Source: Rhodospirillaceae bacterium
GTDB lineage: Bacteria > Pseudomonadota > Alphaproteobacteria > Rhodospirillales > UBA2165
Assembly: GCA_018674495.1 (NCBI GenBank)
Contig: JABHAA010000040.1
Coordinates: forward strand, 1-61,438
Reading direction: 5' to 3'
DNA: 61,438 nucleotides
The translations under genes and the position numbers were made by a program. Of the stretch, positions 48,731 to 56,710 are shown piece after piece. Positions within the stretch are counted from its first letter, which is position 1. Every line of letters starts with the position of its first letter. The notes beneath the pieces are model-generated. The model was not told where the DNA came from, made no database searches, and saw only the letters and a list, made by a program, of their open reading frames with translations.

Positions 48731-49831
48731 TTATTCCGTATAGTGCCGGAAGGTGTTGATGGCGCTGCGGAAATCGTTCAGCCCCAACTGCTCCCTCAAA
48801 TCCACCGATGCTTTTAGCTGCATCGGATCGACCGGGATACCGCAGCCGTTGGCGATGCGGTCGTTCTTGGAAAAGTTGGCGGCGATGGACGCGGCGCCGG
48901 AAACCGAATGCGGGCCCAAGGCGGCGGCCAGTGCGCTTCGGGCCGTATCCAAAGCAGCCGCGTCGGGGCCGATCAATGCATCCGAAAAGGCCAGCAATTC
49001 CGCCCCGCCGGGAACGCCGATGTCCTGGCTGGTATCCATGATAGCATCCAGATTGATCTCTAGGTCGGTAGCGCGTCCACTCTCACGGAGGAACCTGACA
49101 TGACCGGACGTTCAGAAGAAGCACTCGTTGAGCGCCGAGACCCGGGCCGCGACGATCTCCGCCTGGGAGCGGGTGAGGCCCTCGTGATGCTTATAATCGG
49201 CAATGCCGATCTTATTCATGGGTAGATATTGGATATGCTCCAAGGCAACATGTTTGCGCAATTCGTCGGGCACCAGGCTCATGCCGCGAACGATGTATGG
49301 TTTCGGGCCGCCTTCGTATAATTCGTCGGCGATGGCGCCGCCTTCGGGCGGGTTCGGGATGGTCGGCACCCAGGCCAGCTCCTGCACCGCTTCGGGCGGG
49401 CGCTCGCGGGATGGCTCGCCGGGTTCCGGATTGGGCAATGGCGCCAGCGCAACGCCCATGCCGCGCGCAAAAACATCGAAATCGACTATGCGCGCGACGA
49501 CGCCGACAATCTCCACATATTCAGCGTCGCTGAGACCGCCGGCCAAGGCTTCTTTGTAGGACGCTTGATCCACGTCCTTGGGATCGGTGGCCAGGCGGCG
49601 CACCACTTTGCGGGCCACGTCGGGCAGTTTGATCTCCGGCGCGTGGCCGCCGTCCTCGGGTGCTTCCAGCACGCCGGCATCATAGCCTGCCTGGCGCGCC
49701 TCGGCGGCGATGGCCAGTCGCTGGGCGCCGGTGCCCCAGGTTCCAGGGGCGCCCAGAGCGGTAATTTGGGCTTCCTGGATTTCCGCCAGATCATCGCGGA
49801 CGGGATATTCGGAATTTGAAAACATAGCCAT
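48731..49831 (-). CDS. AhpD-like/carboxymuconolactone decarboxylase-family selenoprotein (CxxU) with in-frame TGA
   Basis: Two frames (49831-49112 and 49039-48731) are in the same phase, and no other stop lies between them. Reading the TGA at 49112-49114 as Sec gives one protein of 366 residues. Around it the sequence is EIVAARVSALNEC-FF-U-TSGHVRFLRESG: C237-x-x-U240 sits exactly where AhpD-family proteins have the catalytic CxxC, with the conserved GH after it. A SECIS-like hairpin lies 9-29 bases beyond the TGA. AhpD-type proteins are thiol peroxidases or reductase partners; CxxU versions are known in some selenoprotein surveys. The N-terminal half holds a second CMD-like helical region (EYVEIVGVVARIVDFDVFARG). 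Upstream GCAGGGAAA supports the ATG at 49831. A nonsense mutation is the alternative, but its exact placement argues against it. Confidence 0.82.
49074..49114 (-). promoter_or_regulatory. Candidate bacterial SECIS element after the TGA
   Basis: On the coding strand, after TGA, UCAUG (+9 to +13) pairs with CGUGA (+25 to +29), and an inner AG/CU closes a GUUC apical loop starting at +18. An outer CGUCC (+2 to +6) can pair with GGACG (+34 to +38). A G in the apical loop 16-37 bases after UGA fits the bacterial SECIS rule. Confidence 0.65.
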
Positions 49832-49873
49832 TACGATTTTCCCTGCTCATAGAATTGAATGGTTGGATTGAGA

Positions 49874-51178
49874 CTATTGATTGGCACTCGCCGCTGCAAC
49901 GCCGGATTTGGCCGCGCCGGCGCCGGCGGCTTTGCGCAGGCCCAAATATTCCTTGAAGATACGCTTGGCTTGCGCATCACCGTTTTCTTTGTGGATGTAG
50001 GGACATACGTCGACGCAGATATGGCAGTACTCTTCTTTTAGGCGGGAATAGGGAAAGCATTTTTCGTTGTCGATCAGCCAGCGTTTGATGCCGCCGGTGA
50101 CGATGAAATCCGCGGCCGGTGAGATCGCGTCGCCGGGGCAGGCGGTCTCGCAAAGCCGGCATTTCAAGCAGTAATCCTGAACCCCGAATTCGAGCGGCGC
50201 GCCGCCCTCCAGGGGCAGGTTGGTGGTCACGAACCCGGGCCGCCAGAAGGCGCCGATGTCGGGATTGATCAGGCTGCCGTGGCGGCCCAATTCTCCGATG
50301 CCGGCGTGGTACAGGGCCGGCAAGGCCTGCACCTCGCAGCCGCCATTGTGATGGGCCAGCGCAGAATAGCCCAATTCTTCGCGAATATATCGGGCCAGCG
50401 AAGTGGCGCTTTCGGCGCATTGCCGGTAGGCATCATGGGCGCCCCATTCCACCGCCGCCGCGCCGCCCAGCACGTTTGCGTATGGCTCCGCATTCACCAG
50501 CCCGATTACCCATTTGTGGTCCAGTTGCTTGCCGATCTGGATAAATTCGGGCCTGAGGTCGATGATGCCGGTCTTGGTGACGCCCAACGCAGTGGCCTTG
50601 GCACGGATCAGCTGCACATGATCGGCGGCGCTCTTCTGTGATGCCTCGCTACTGACCGGGCCATCGCGTTCAGGCGCCAATTCCCGTGGCCGTTGGGTGA
50701 GGGCGTGGGTTTCCGGCGTGCGCATATTGGAAAGCGGCACTTCGCTTAAATCATTGTCGGTCAGCACCCGGTTCAAAAGCGCATCGCGGGTCCCCTGCAT
50801 ACGCATCCAGCTTGTTCCCGTGATTGCGTCCCCGGGCGGCGAGATTGCTGGGACGTCGCTTAGGATCGCCAATTCCTGTTCCCAATCGCCCCGGCTGAAA
50901 CATAAGATGCGCAAGGCCTCGCCAGCCGACCAGGTTAGTTCCAGCACCCGGCGCGGCGCATCTATGGTTAGGGTGTATTGGGCTTGAAAATCGACGCTGG
51001 TGGCAACGTCATCGGGCGTCGCCAAGTCCATTGGCACCGTCGCCGGGATGTCAGGGCCTTGCAGGCGGATGCAAGTATCGCCCGCTTCAAATGTCTTGTC
51101 GCTAGCGCTAGCTGGGCTCAACAGCGCCAGCGCCAATTCCGCAGCCCGGCGCACCGTATCCGGCGTCACTCCGCTCAT
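49874..51178 (-). CDS. Cytoplasmic dehalogenase-like protein with two [4Fe-4S] motifs
   Basis: A 434-residue protein. The C-terminal part has C337-x2-C-x2-C-x3-C347-P and C374-x10-C385-x2-C-x3-C392-P, the two-cluster layout of reductive dehalogenase (RdhA) and QueG-like proteins. The middle region (NAEPYANVLGGAAAVEWG to GELGRHGSLINPDIGAFWRPGFV) resembles RdhA. No Tat signal is present, and cobalamin binding is not proven by eye. The N-terminal 150 residues look like an unrelated domain. GGAGG lies about 10 bases before the ATG. It is upstream of the AhpD-like selenoprotein gene, so an electron-transfer partnership is inferred. Confidence 0.8.
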   Translation of the reverse strand: MSGVTPDTVRRAAELALALLSPASASDKTFEAGDTCIRLQGPDIPATVPMDLATPDDVATSVDFQAQYTLTIDAPRRVLELTWSAGEALRILCFSRGDWEQELAILSDVPAISPPGDAITGTSWMRMQGTRDALLNRVLTDNDLSEVPLSNMRTPETHALTQRPRELAPERDGPVSSEASQKSAADHVQLIRAKATALGVTKTGIIDLRPEFIQIGKQLDHKWVIGLVNAEPYANVLGGAAAVEWGAHDAYRQCAESATSLARYIREELGYSALAHHNGGCEVQALPALYHAGIGELGRHGSLINPDIGAFWRPGFVTTNLPLEGGAPLEFGVQDYCLKCRLCETACPGDAISPAADFIVTGGIKRWLIDNEKCFPYSRLKEEYCHICVDVCPYIHKENGDAQAKRIFKEYLGLRKAAGAGAAKSGVAAASANQ

Positions 51179-51247
51179 GATCCCAATCCTCCGCCGTCAT
51201 TTTGGCCGGAAGAAAAGCGCTTGTCGAGGTTCGAAATATTCTTGGGA

Positions 51248-51913
51248 TCAGCCGAGCAGTAAAGCCATGATGCCGGTTCCCGCCAACACGACGATGGACA
51301 TCAGAAACATCAAGACGACACTGGCGAGCACGAATGTCGCTACTTTGCCTGGCGCCGACGAGATCCGCTCGATCAAATCGAAGGCTTCCTGATCGACAAA
51401 TATGCGGTCGGCCTCAATTTGTAGATGCTCGGCGATTTCCTCGGCAAGGGCGATATCCTGGCCCGTAAATTCGCCGTTATCGTTTTTGTTCAGAATCTGG
51501 AATACGCCGGTTATCTGGCCGAGGATCGGGCTCTTGATGGGAACGCACAAAAGATTGCGGGTGATGAACCCGGTGGCTTCCTGGACGGTTTTGTGGGCGG
51601 ATTTGTGATCGTCCATATGCGCAACGACGATTGTTTTGCCAGTGAGGATGGCCTCGCCGGCGACCGAGTCTTGAACCGGAACCTCAATATCGCGCTCCAC
51701 CATGCCGGTGCCGGCCTTCAACCAGACGCTGTCTCTTTTCGGATCGTGTATGAAGATGGAGCAGCGCTCCGAATTGGTGGCTTCGGTCATGATGCGGTTG
51801 TAGAACTGAAACAGCTTGTGCTCGCCGGCGCCGCTATCGCCGCCAGTCACCGAGCCCCGGCTCGCTTTCAGCCGGTCCAGCTGCGCGTTCATTTGATCAA
51901 ACATGGCGACCAA
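51248..51913 (-). CDS. GAF-domain protein with C-terminal transmembrane segment
   Basis: A 221-residue protein. A short coiled-coil (residues 1-20) precedes a GAF domain from about residue 30, with ERCSIFIHDPKRDSVWLKAGTGM, DSVAGEAILTGKTIVVAHM and GVFQILNKNDNGEFTGQD. The tail is a strong transmembrane segment (VATFVLASVVLMFLMSIVVLAGTGIMALLLG). GAF domains sense small ligands or redox state. It stands 70 bases upstream of the [4Fe-4S] gene on the same strand, so it could sense for that operon. Confidence 0.75.
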   Translation of the reverse strand: MVAMFDQMNAQLDRLKASRGSVTGGDSGAGEHKLFQFYNRIMTEATNSERCSIFIHDPKRDSVWLKAGTGMVERDIEVPVQDSVAGEAILTGKTIVVAHMDDHKSAHKTVQEATGFITRNLLCVPIKSPILGQITGVFQILNKNDNGEFTGQDIALAEEIAEHLQIEADRIFVDQEAFDLIERISSAPGKVATFVLASVVLMFLMSIVVLAGTGIMALLLG

Positions 51914-51993
51914 GTTTCAGTCCCAGTATCTGTCATTCCCGCAGCCTAGGGGACCTCGGTGCCATGGCGCATTGATCTTGATCAACCGGATAT

Positions 51994-52965
51994 TCAGGGA
52001 CCGGCAAACATATCCTTCACATAGGTAATGGATTCTGCGGCAGCCTCTCGTGCCGAGGCTAGGCCGGCGAGCATGAAGAGAAAGCCGTGGATGGTGCTTT
52101 CCGCGCAGGCGAAGGTGACTGGCACGCCGGCACCCTGAAGTCGGTTCGCGTATTTGGCGTTGTCGTCGCGGCGGGGATCGAACCCGGCGGTCATCAGATA
52201 ACAGGGCAGCATGGCGCTAAGATCATCATAGCGCAAGGGCTGCACCCGGGGATCGGTTACTTGCGCCATATCGTTCAGGTAATGCCCCACGGACCAGGCT
52301 TGCAGACTGTTTTCGAGGAAATAGCCCTCGCCGTAATTTTGCGATGATGCGGTCGGGCCCAGCGAGCCTGTCCCCGGATACCAAAGAACCTGATGGCAGA
52401 GGGACGGCTTGCCCCGCTCCGCCGCCAATTGGGCCACCACGGTCGCCATTGTGCCGCCCGATGATTCGCCGCCGACAGCGAGGCGCGCCGGATCGACGCC
52501 GATCTCATTTGCATGCTCCGCGACCCAGAGCGCCGCCTGGTAGCAATCTTCGATGGGCCCTGGAAATTTGTATTCCGGCGCGCGCCGGTAATCGACGGCG
52601 ATGACCATACAATGTGCGCCGGTGGCCAACAGCCGGCAAAAACTGTCCGACGTATCCAGATCGCCGAACACATAACCGGACGCATGCATGAAAACCAGCG
52701 CCGGCAGGGGTGCGCCCTTTGGCTCTGGCCGGTAGAGGCGGATTGCGATCTTAGTCCCGCTCACCGGGATCATCATATCCTCGGTCGCCGCCACTTGGGG
52801 TTTGGGATTGAGGGCCAGATCATGGATCACCGCATCGAACCAACCGCGCACATCTTCGGCGCTCATCTGGTGCAACTCCTTGCAGCCCCGCGCCTCCAAT
52901 TCCGTGATCAGCGCCTTGGTATCCGCATCCGGCTCCGCGGTTGCGCGCGCGTCAAATTCATCCAT
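51994..52965 (-). CDS. Alpha/beta hydrolase, hormone-sensitive lipase-like esterase
   Basis: A 323-residue HSL-family esterase. The usual HGGG oxyanion motif appears as HASGYVFGD; the nucleophile is Ser in GGESSGGTMA; the Asp and His of the triad are likely in FDPRRDDN and STIHGFL. The substrate is unknown. It lies on the minus strand between the GAF gene and the Tct transporter. Confidence 0.85.
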   Translation of the reverse strand: MDEFDARATAEPDADTKALITELEARGCKELHQMSAEDVRGWFDAVIHDLALNPKPQVAATEDMMIPVSGTKIAIRLYRPEPKGAPLPALVFMHASGYVFGDLDTSDSFCRLLATGAHCMVIAVDYRRAPEYKFPGPIEDCYQAALWVAEHANEIGVDPARLAVGGESSGGTMATVVAQLAAERGKPSLCHQVLWYPGTGSLGPTASSQNYGEGYFLENSLQAWSVGHYLNDMAQVTDPRVQPLRYDDLSAMLPCYLMTAGFDPRRDDNAKYANRLQGAGVPVTFACAESTIHGFLFMLAGLASAREAAAESITYVKDMFAGP

Positions 52966-53266
52966 GCTCCCCGCCCCTCTGGGTTTGTTGATCAGGTCGC
53001 CGACGAACGATCCGATATAGCCGAGATATGTACACAGAAAGTGATAACGAACATCGAGTAAATCGTCGTAAGTCGGATCAATCTTAGTGGTAAGAACACC
53101 CTTTTTCAGGCCGGAAAGATATCAGGTATGCAGGGCAAGGCGAAGGCTGTTTGGAAACTGTTGAAGCCCAGCGGATGATCCAAGCTATCCTCATAACACC
53201 AACCATTGCTACAATCGGGATTGACGCTATATTCGTTAGGATAAATTCATAGGGAGGAAATTCGTC
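52966..53266. other. Intergenic region before the Tct genes
   Basis: About 300 bases with no gene. GGGAGGAA precedes the tctC start, and TTGACG at 53221 is a possible -35 element without a good -10. It should contain divergent promoters for the esterase and tctC. Confidence 0.35.
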
Positions 53267-54361
53267 ATGACAAAACATATCCTAACGGCGGCAATGGCCG
53301 TCGGACTTGGACTGACCATGCTTGCGGCGCCTGCCGGCGCGCAATATTACAAGGGCAAGACCATCAACTTTTTGATCCCGGTGCCGGGCGGTAGCGGGCT
53401 CGATCTAATCGCCAGAAATTTTGTTCAGCATTTTGCCAAGAATATTCCCGGCAATCCCAAAATCGTGCCCCGCAACATGCCAGGCGGCGGCGGCGTCAAG
53501 TCGCTGAATTTTCTTTATGACAAAGGCCGTCCCGATGGGTTGACCGTCAATCTGGGCCCCTGGAACGCGGCCGGCGTTATTTCCGGGCGGCCCGGTATCC
53601 GCTTCGACCCGCAACAGTTGGAGTTTGTTGGCGCCAGCCACATGCCGCAGACCACCATCATCCGTACCGATGCCGGCTCGGGCCTGAAGACGTCGGCCGA
53701 TATCGTCAAGGCCGGCAAGTTCCGGGTCGCCGGGCGCAGTGCCGACCGTTCCCTCGATCTGGTCGGCAATCTGGCCCTCGATATCATCGGCGCCAAGTAT
53801 TTGTATATTCCCGGCTACCGGGGCATGGCCAAGATCAATCCAGCCATCCGCTCCAAGGAAGTTCATGCCGGCCATTCGGGCTATGTCGGCTACAACCGTT
53901 TTTTCCGGGATTCCCTGATCAAGGACGGCAAGGCGCTGGCGCTTTGGTATCAATCGGATTTCGACGCAAAGGGTAATCCGGTCAATAATTCGTCGGTGAC
54001 CGAGTTCAAGTCCTTCCATGACATCTACAAAGAGGTCCACGGCAAGCTACCGTCGGGGCCGAAATGGGATGCCTACCGGTGGTACCGCACGGTGACGGCG
54101 CAGATGAACCTGACCGTGTTCGCCGCCAAGGGCTCGCCGAAAGAAGCCGTCGAGGCGCTCCGCAAGGGCTATTATGCCACCGCCGAAGATCCCGAATACC
54201 GCAAATCCTCGAAAAAACTGACCGGCGTTAAAATTACCTTCACGCCGCTGGCTACCGGGCTACAGGTGATCAAGACGTTCAAGAATGTCTCACCGGAATT
54301 GAAGGCGGTGTTCAAGGAAATGGGCGAAAAGGGCGGCGCCACCACGAAGAAAAAGAAGTAA
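53267..54361 (+). CDS. Tripartite tricarboxylate transporter periplasmic binding protein (TctC/Bug family)
   Basis: A 364-residue protein with a signal peptide (hydrophobic core AAMAVGLGLTMLAAPAGA) ending before QYYKGK. The mature region begins with KTINFLIPVPGGSGLDLIARNF, the Bug-family start that binds carboxylates. The C-terminal tail is Lys-rich (GGATTKKKK). It captures a small organic acid for the TctA-TctB membrane unit encoded next. The exact ligand is unknown. Confidence 0.87.
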   Translation: MTKHILTAAMAVGLGLTMLAAPAGAQYYKGKTINFLIPVPGGSGLDLIARNFVQHFAKNIPGNPKIVPRNMPGGGGVKSLNFLYDKGRPDGLTVNLGPWNAAGVISGRPGIRFDPQQLEFVGASHMPQTTIIRTDAGSGLKTSADIVKAGKFRVAGRSADRSLDLVGNLALDIIGAKYLYIPGYRGMAKINPAIRSKEVHAGHSGYVGYNRFFRDSLIKDGKALALWYQSDFDAKGNPVNNSSVTEFKSFHDIYKEVHGKLPSGPKWDAYRWYRTVTAQMNLTVFAAKGSPKEAVEALRKGYYATAEDPEYRKSSKKLTGVKITFTPLATGLQVIKTFKNVSPELKAVFKEMGEKGGATTKKKK

Positions 54362-54391
54362 ACCCAAGGCTCTTTCCAGCAGGGTATTATC

Positions 54392-54450
54392 GGGGCCGGC
54401 GGATGCCGGCCCCCAAAAACCAAGCGCCGCCCGGAATGTCCGCCCGGGCG
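54392..54450 (+). terminator. Two hairpins between tctC and tctA (attenuator-like)
   Basis: GGGGCCGGC at 54392-54400 pairs with GCCGGCCCC at 54405-54413 (9 bp, loop GGAT). CGCCCGG at 54428-54434 pairs with CCGGGCG at 54444-54450. No T-run follows. Such hairpins often stabilise binding-protein mRNA and reduce permease expression. Confidence 0.6.
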
Positions 54451-54482
54451 CCTCATTTGGGCTGCATTAATCGGAATCCTAT

Positions 54483-56525
54483 ATGTTTGATGCATTCATC
54501 ACCGGCTTGATCATGGTGTTTCAGTGGCCGGCCATCGGCTTTCTGATGCTCGGCGTCTTTATCGGCATCTGGCTGGGCGCAATACCGGGACTGGGCGGTA
54601 TCATTGGTTTGGTGCTTTTGCTGCCCTTTACCTTCGGCATGGAGCCGGTACCGGCTTTCGCCTTGCTGCTCGGCATGTACGCGGTGACCTCGACCTCGGA
54701 CACCATCGCCTCGGTGATGCTCGGTATTCCCGGCACCGCCGCCAGCCAGGCAACCATCCTGGACGGCTATCCGCTAGCACAAAAAGGCCAGGCCGCCCGG
54801 GCCTTTGGCGCCGCCTTCACGGTATCGGCGTTCGGCGGCGTCTTCGGCGCGCTGATCCTGGCGGTATCGCTGCCGCTGATCCTGCCGATTATCCTGGCAT
54901 TCAATTCGCCGGAGCTGTTCATGCTCGGTGTGCTCGGCCTAGCCATGGTCGGCTCTTTAAGCGGCGGCTCGGTCCTGAAGGGGCTGGCGGTGGCCGCCTT
55001 CGGTATTCTCATTTCGACCATCGGCTATGCGGAGACGGTCGCCGTGCCGAGGTTTTATTTCGGCAGTGATTATCTAATCGACAATTTGCCTCTGATCCCG
55101 GTGGTGCTTGGGCTGTTCGCGATCCCCGAAGTCATGGAATTGGCGATCCGCAACACGTCGATTTCCAAGATTCCCCAGGGCCAGGCCGACGGTGGAGGCA
55201 TGGTGGAAGGCGTCAAGGATGCTTTTCGCCATTGGTGGCTGGCGACCCGTTGCGCGGCCATCGGAACCTATGTGGGTATGCTGCCCGGATTGGGCGCCGC
55301 CATCGTTGACTGGGTGGCCTATGGTCACGCGGTGCAAAGCGCCAAGGACAAATCCCAGTTCGGCAAAGGCGATATTCGCGGTGTCATCGCGCCCGAGGCC
55401 GCCAACAACGCCACCAGGGGCGGCTCGCTGATCCCCACCGTCGCCTTTGGAATTCCGGGTAGCCTGGGCACCGCCATCCTATTGGGCGCGCTTGTGATCC
55501 AGGGTTTGAAGCCGGGCCCCGACATGCTGACCACGGAACTGCACATCACCTTTTCCATGGTCTGGTCGATCGTCATCGCCAACATTGTCGTCGCATTGCT
55601 GCTGATGTTGTGGTCGAAACAGGTTGCCAAGGTCGCCTTCCTGCCCGGTCACATGCTGGTCCCCGGCGTCATATTATTCGTCTTCATGGGCGCCTGGCTG
55701 GGCGGCGCCTCCCTCGGCGACTGGGTCACGGTGCTGACCATGGGCGTTGTCGGTTTCATCATGAAGCGCGGCGGCTGGCCGCGTCCGCCGCTGATATTGG
55801 CGCTGATCCTGGGCTCGATCATGGAAAACGCCTTCCAGATCACAGTGCGCGTGCATGGCGATTTCGGCTGGCTGACGCGCCCCGTCGTACTGGTCATATT
55901 GGCGCTGATCGCAATCACCATATTCCTGGCGGTGCGCGGCATCACCACGAACAAACCGACCAGTGATGGCAACGAAGATGAGACCGCGGTGACCAGCGAA
56001 GGCACGGAGCGGGCGCCGATGATCTCGCTGCCGTTTTCGGTGGCCCTGCTGGTCATTTTCGTTTGGTCGTATTTTGAATCCCAGCAATGGCCGCTGGCGG
56101 TGCGCCAGTTTCCCATCACGGCGGCGGTGCCGGGTGCCGTATTGGTTTTCTTCGCCTTGATCGGCGATGCCAGGGAATACGCGGCGGTCCTCAAAAGAGA
56201 CCGGGGATTTGGACCCGCCTGGGCGCGCACCTCCGAAGACGCCCTGTTGGGGCGGGCCACCATGTTTTTCGGCTATATGCTCGCCATGATCCTGATTATG
56301 CTGGTCATTGGCCAGAAATTGGCCTTACCCATCTATATCGGGGTCTACCTGGTCCGGTGGGGCAATTACAATTGGCGCGTCGCCCTCGGATACGCCGTCG
56401 GCGGCTGGGTGCTTCTGGTCGGGTTCTACGATCAGATCATGCATCTGTTCTGGCATCAGTCCTGGATCGAAAGCTGGTTATTCCCTTTGTTGCCGGACTG
56501 GTTCCCGAAATGGCTGCTGTTTTGA
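54483..56525 (+). CDS. Tripartite tricarboxylate transporter TctA-TctB fusion permease
   Basis: A 680-residue membrane protein. The first 500 residues match TctA, with GAIPGLGGIIGLVLLLPFTF, GIPGTAASQATILDGYPLAQ and LPGLGAAIVDWVAYGHA. From about residue 510 there are four more transmembrane segments matching the small TctB subunit (DUF1468), separated by a charged linker (SDGNEDETAVTSEGTERAP). TctB is usually a separate protein, so this is a fusion. With TctC it imports a carboxylate using a cation gradient. Confidence 0.9.
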   Translation: MFDAFITGLIMVFQWPAIGFLMLGVFIGIWLGAIPGLGGIIGLVLLLPFTFGMEPVPAFALLLGMYAVTSTSDTIASVMLGIPGTAASQATILDGYPLAQKGQAARAFGAAFTVSAFGGVFGALILAVSLPLILPIILAFNSPELFMLGVLGLAMVGSLSGGSVLKGLAVAAFGILISTIGYAETVAVPRFYFGSDYLIDNLPLIPVVLGLFAIPEVMELAIRNTSISKIPQGQADGGGMVEGVKDAFRHWWLATRCAAIGTYVGMLPGLGAAIVDWVAYGHAVQSAKDKSQFGKGDIRGVIAPEAANNATRGGSLIPTVAFGIPGSLGTAILLGALVIQGLKPGPDMLTTELHITFSMVWSIVIANIVVALLLMLWSKQVAKVAFLPGHMLVPGVILFVFMGAWLGGASLGDWVTVLTMGVVGFIMKRGGWPRPPLILALILGSIMENAFQITVRVHGDFGWLTRPVVLVILALIAITIFLAVRGITTNKPTSDGNEDETAVTSEGTERAPMISLPFSVALLVIFVWSYFESQQWPLAVRQFPITAAVPGAVLVFFALIGDAREYAAVLKRDRGFGPAWARTSEDALLGRATMFFGYMLAMILIMLVIGQKLALPIYIGVYLVRWGNYNWRVALGYAVGGWVLLVGFYDQIMHLFWHQSWIESWLFPLLPDWFPKWLLF

Positions 56526-56572
56526 GCCCGGCAACAGATGCCCACGAACCCGAGTTAGCTGGTCTTTTTATA

Positions 56573-56643
56573 AAAAACCCCAAAAGCCGGCCGTTTATGG
56601 TTTTTCCAAGGTGTGATGGCCATCAGTTACGGGTGGGGTTTTT
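56573..56643 (+). terminator. Long inverted repeat downstream of the TctA-TctB gene
   Basis: AAAAACCCC at 56573-56581 pairs with GGGGTTTTT at 56635-56643 around a 53-base interior that contains a palindrome (GATGGCCATC). The right arm ends in T5, so it may terminate transcription before the FecR-RTX gene. Confidence 0.45.
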
Positions 56644-56710
56644 AAGCGCATAGTCGTGCTCAAGATTGCAATTGGACGCCCCGATTGGCAAAATTTTGAG
56701 GACCAAGACT

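Noticed and set aside
48731..49831. Treating the AhpD-like region as two genes or a simple nonsense pseudogene
   Set aside because: The two parts are in one phase, the TGA replaces the catalytic Cys codon, and a SECIS-like hairpin follows. No other lesion is seen.
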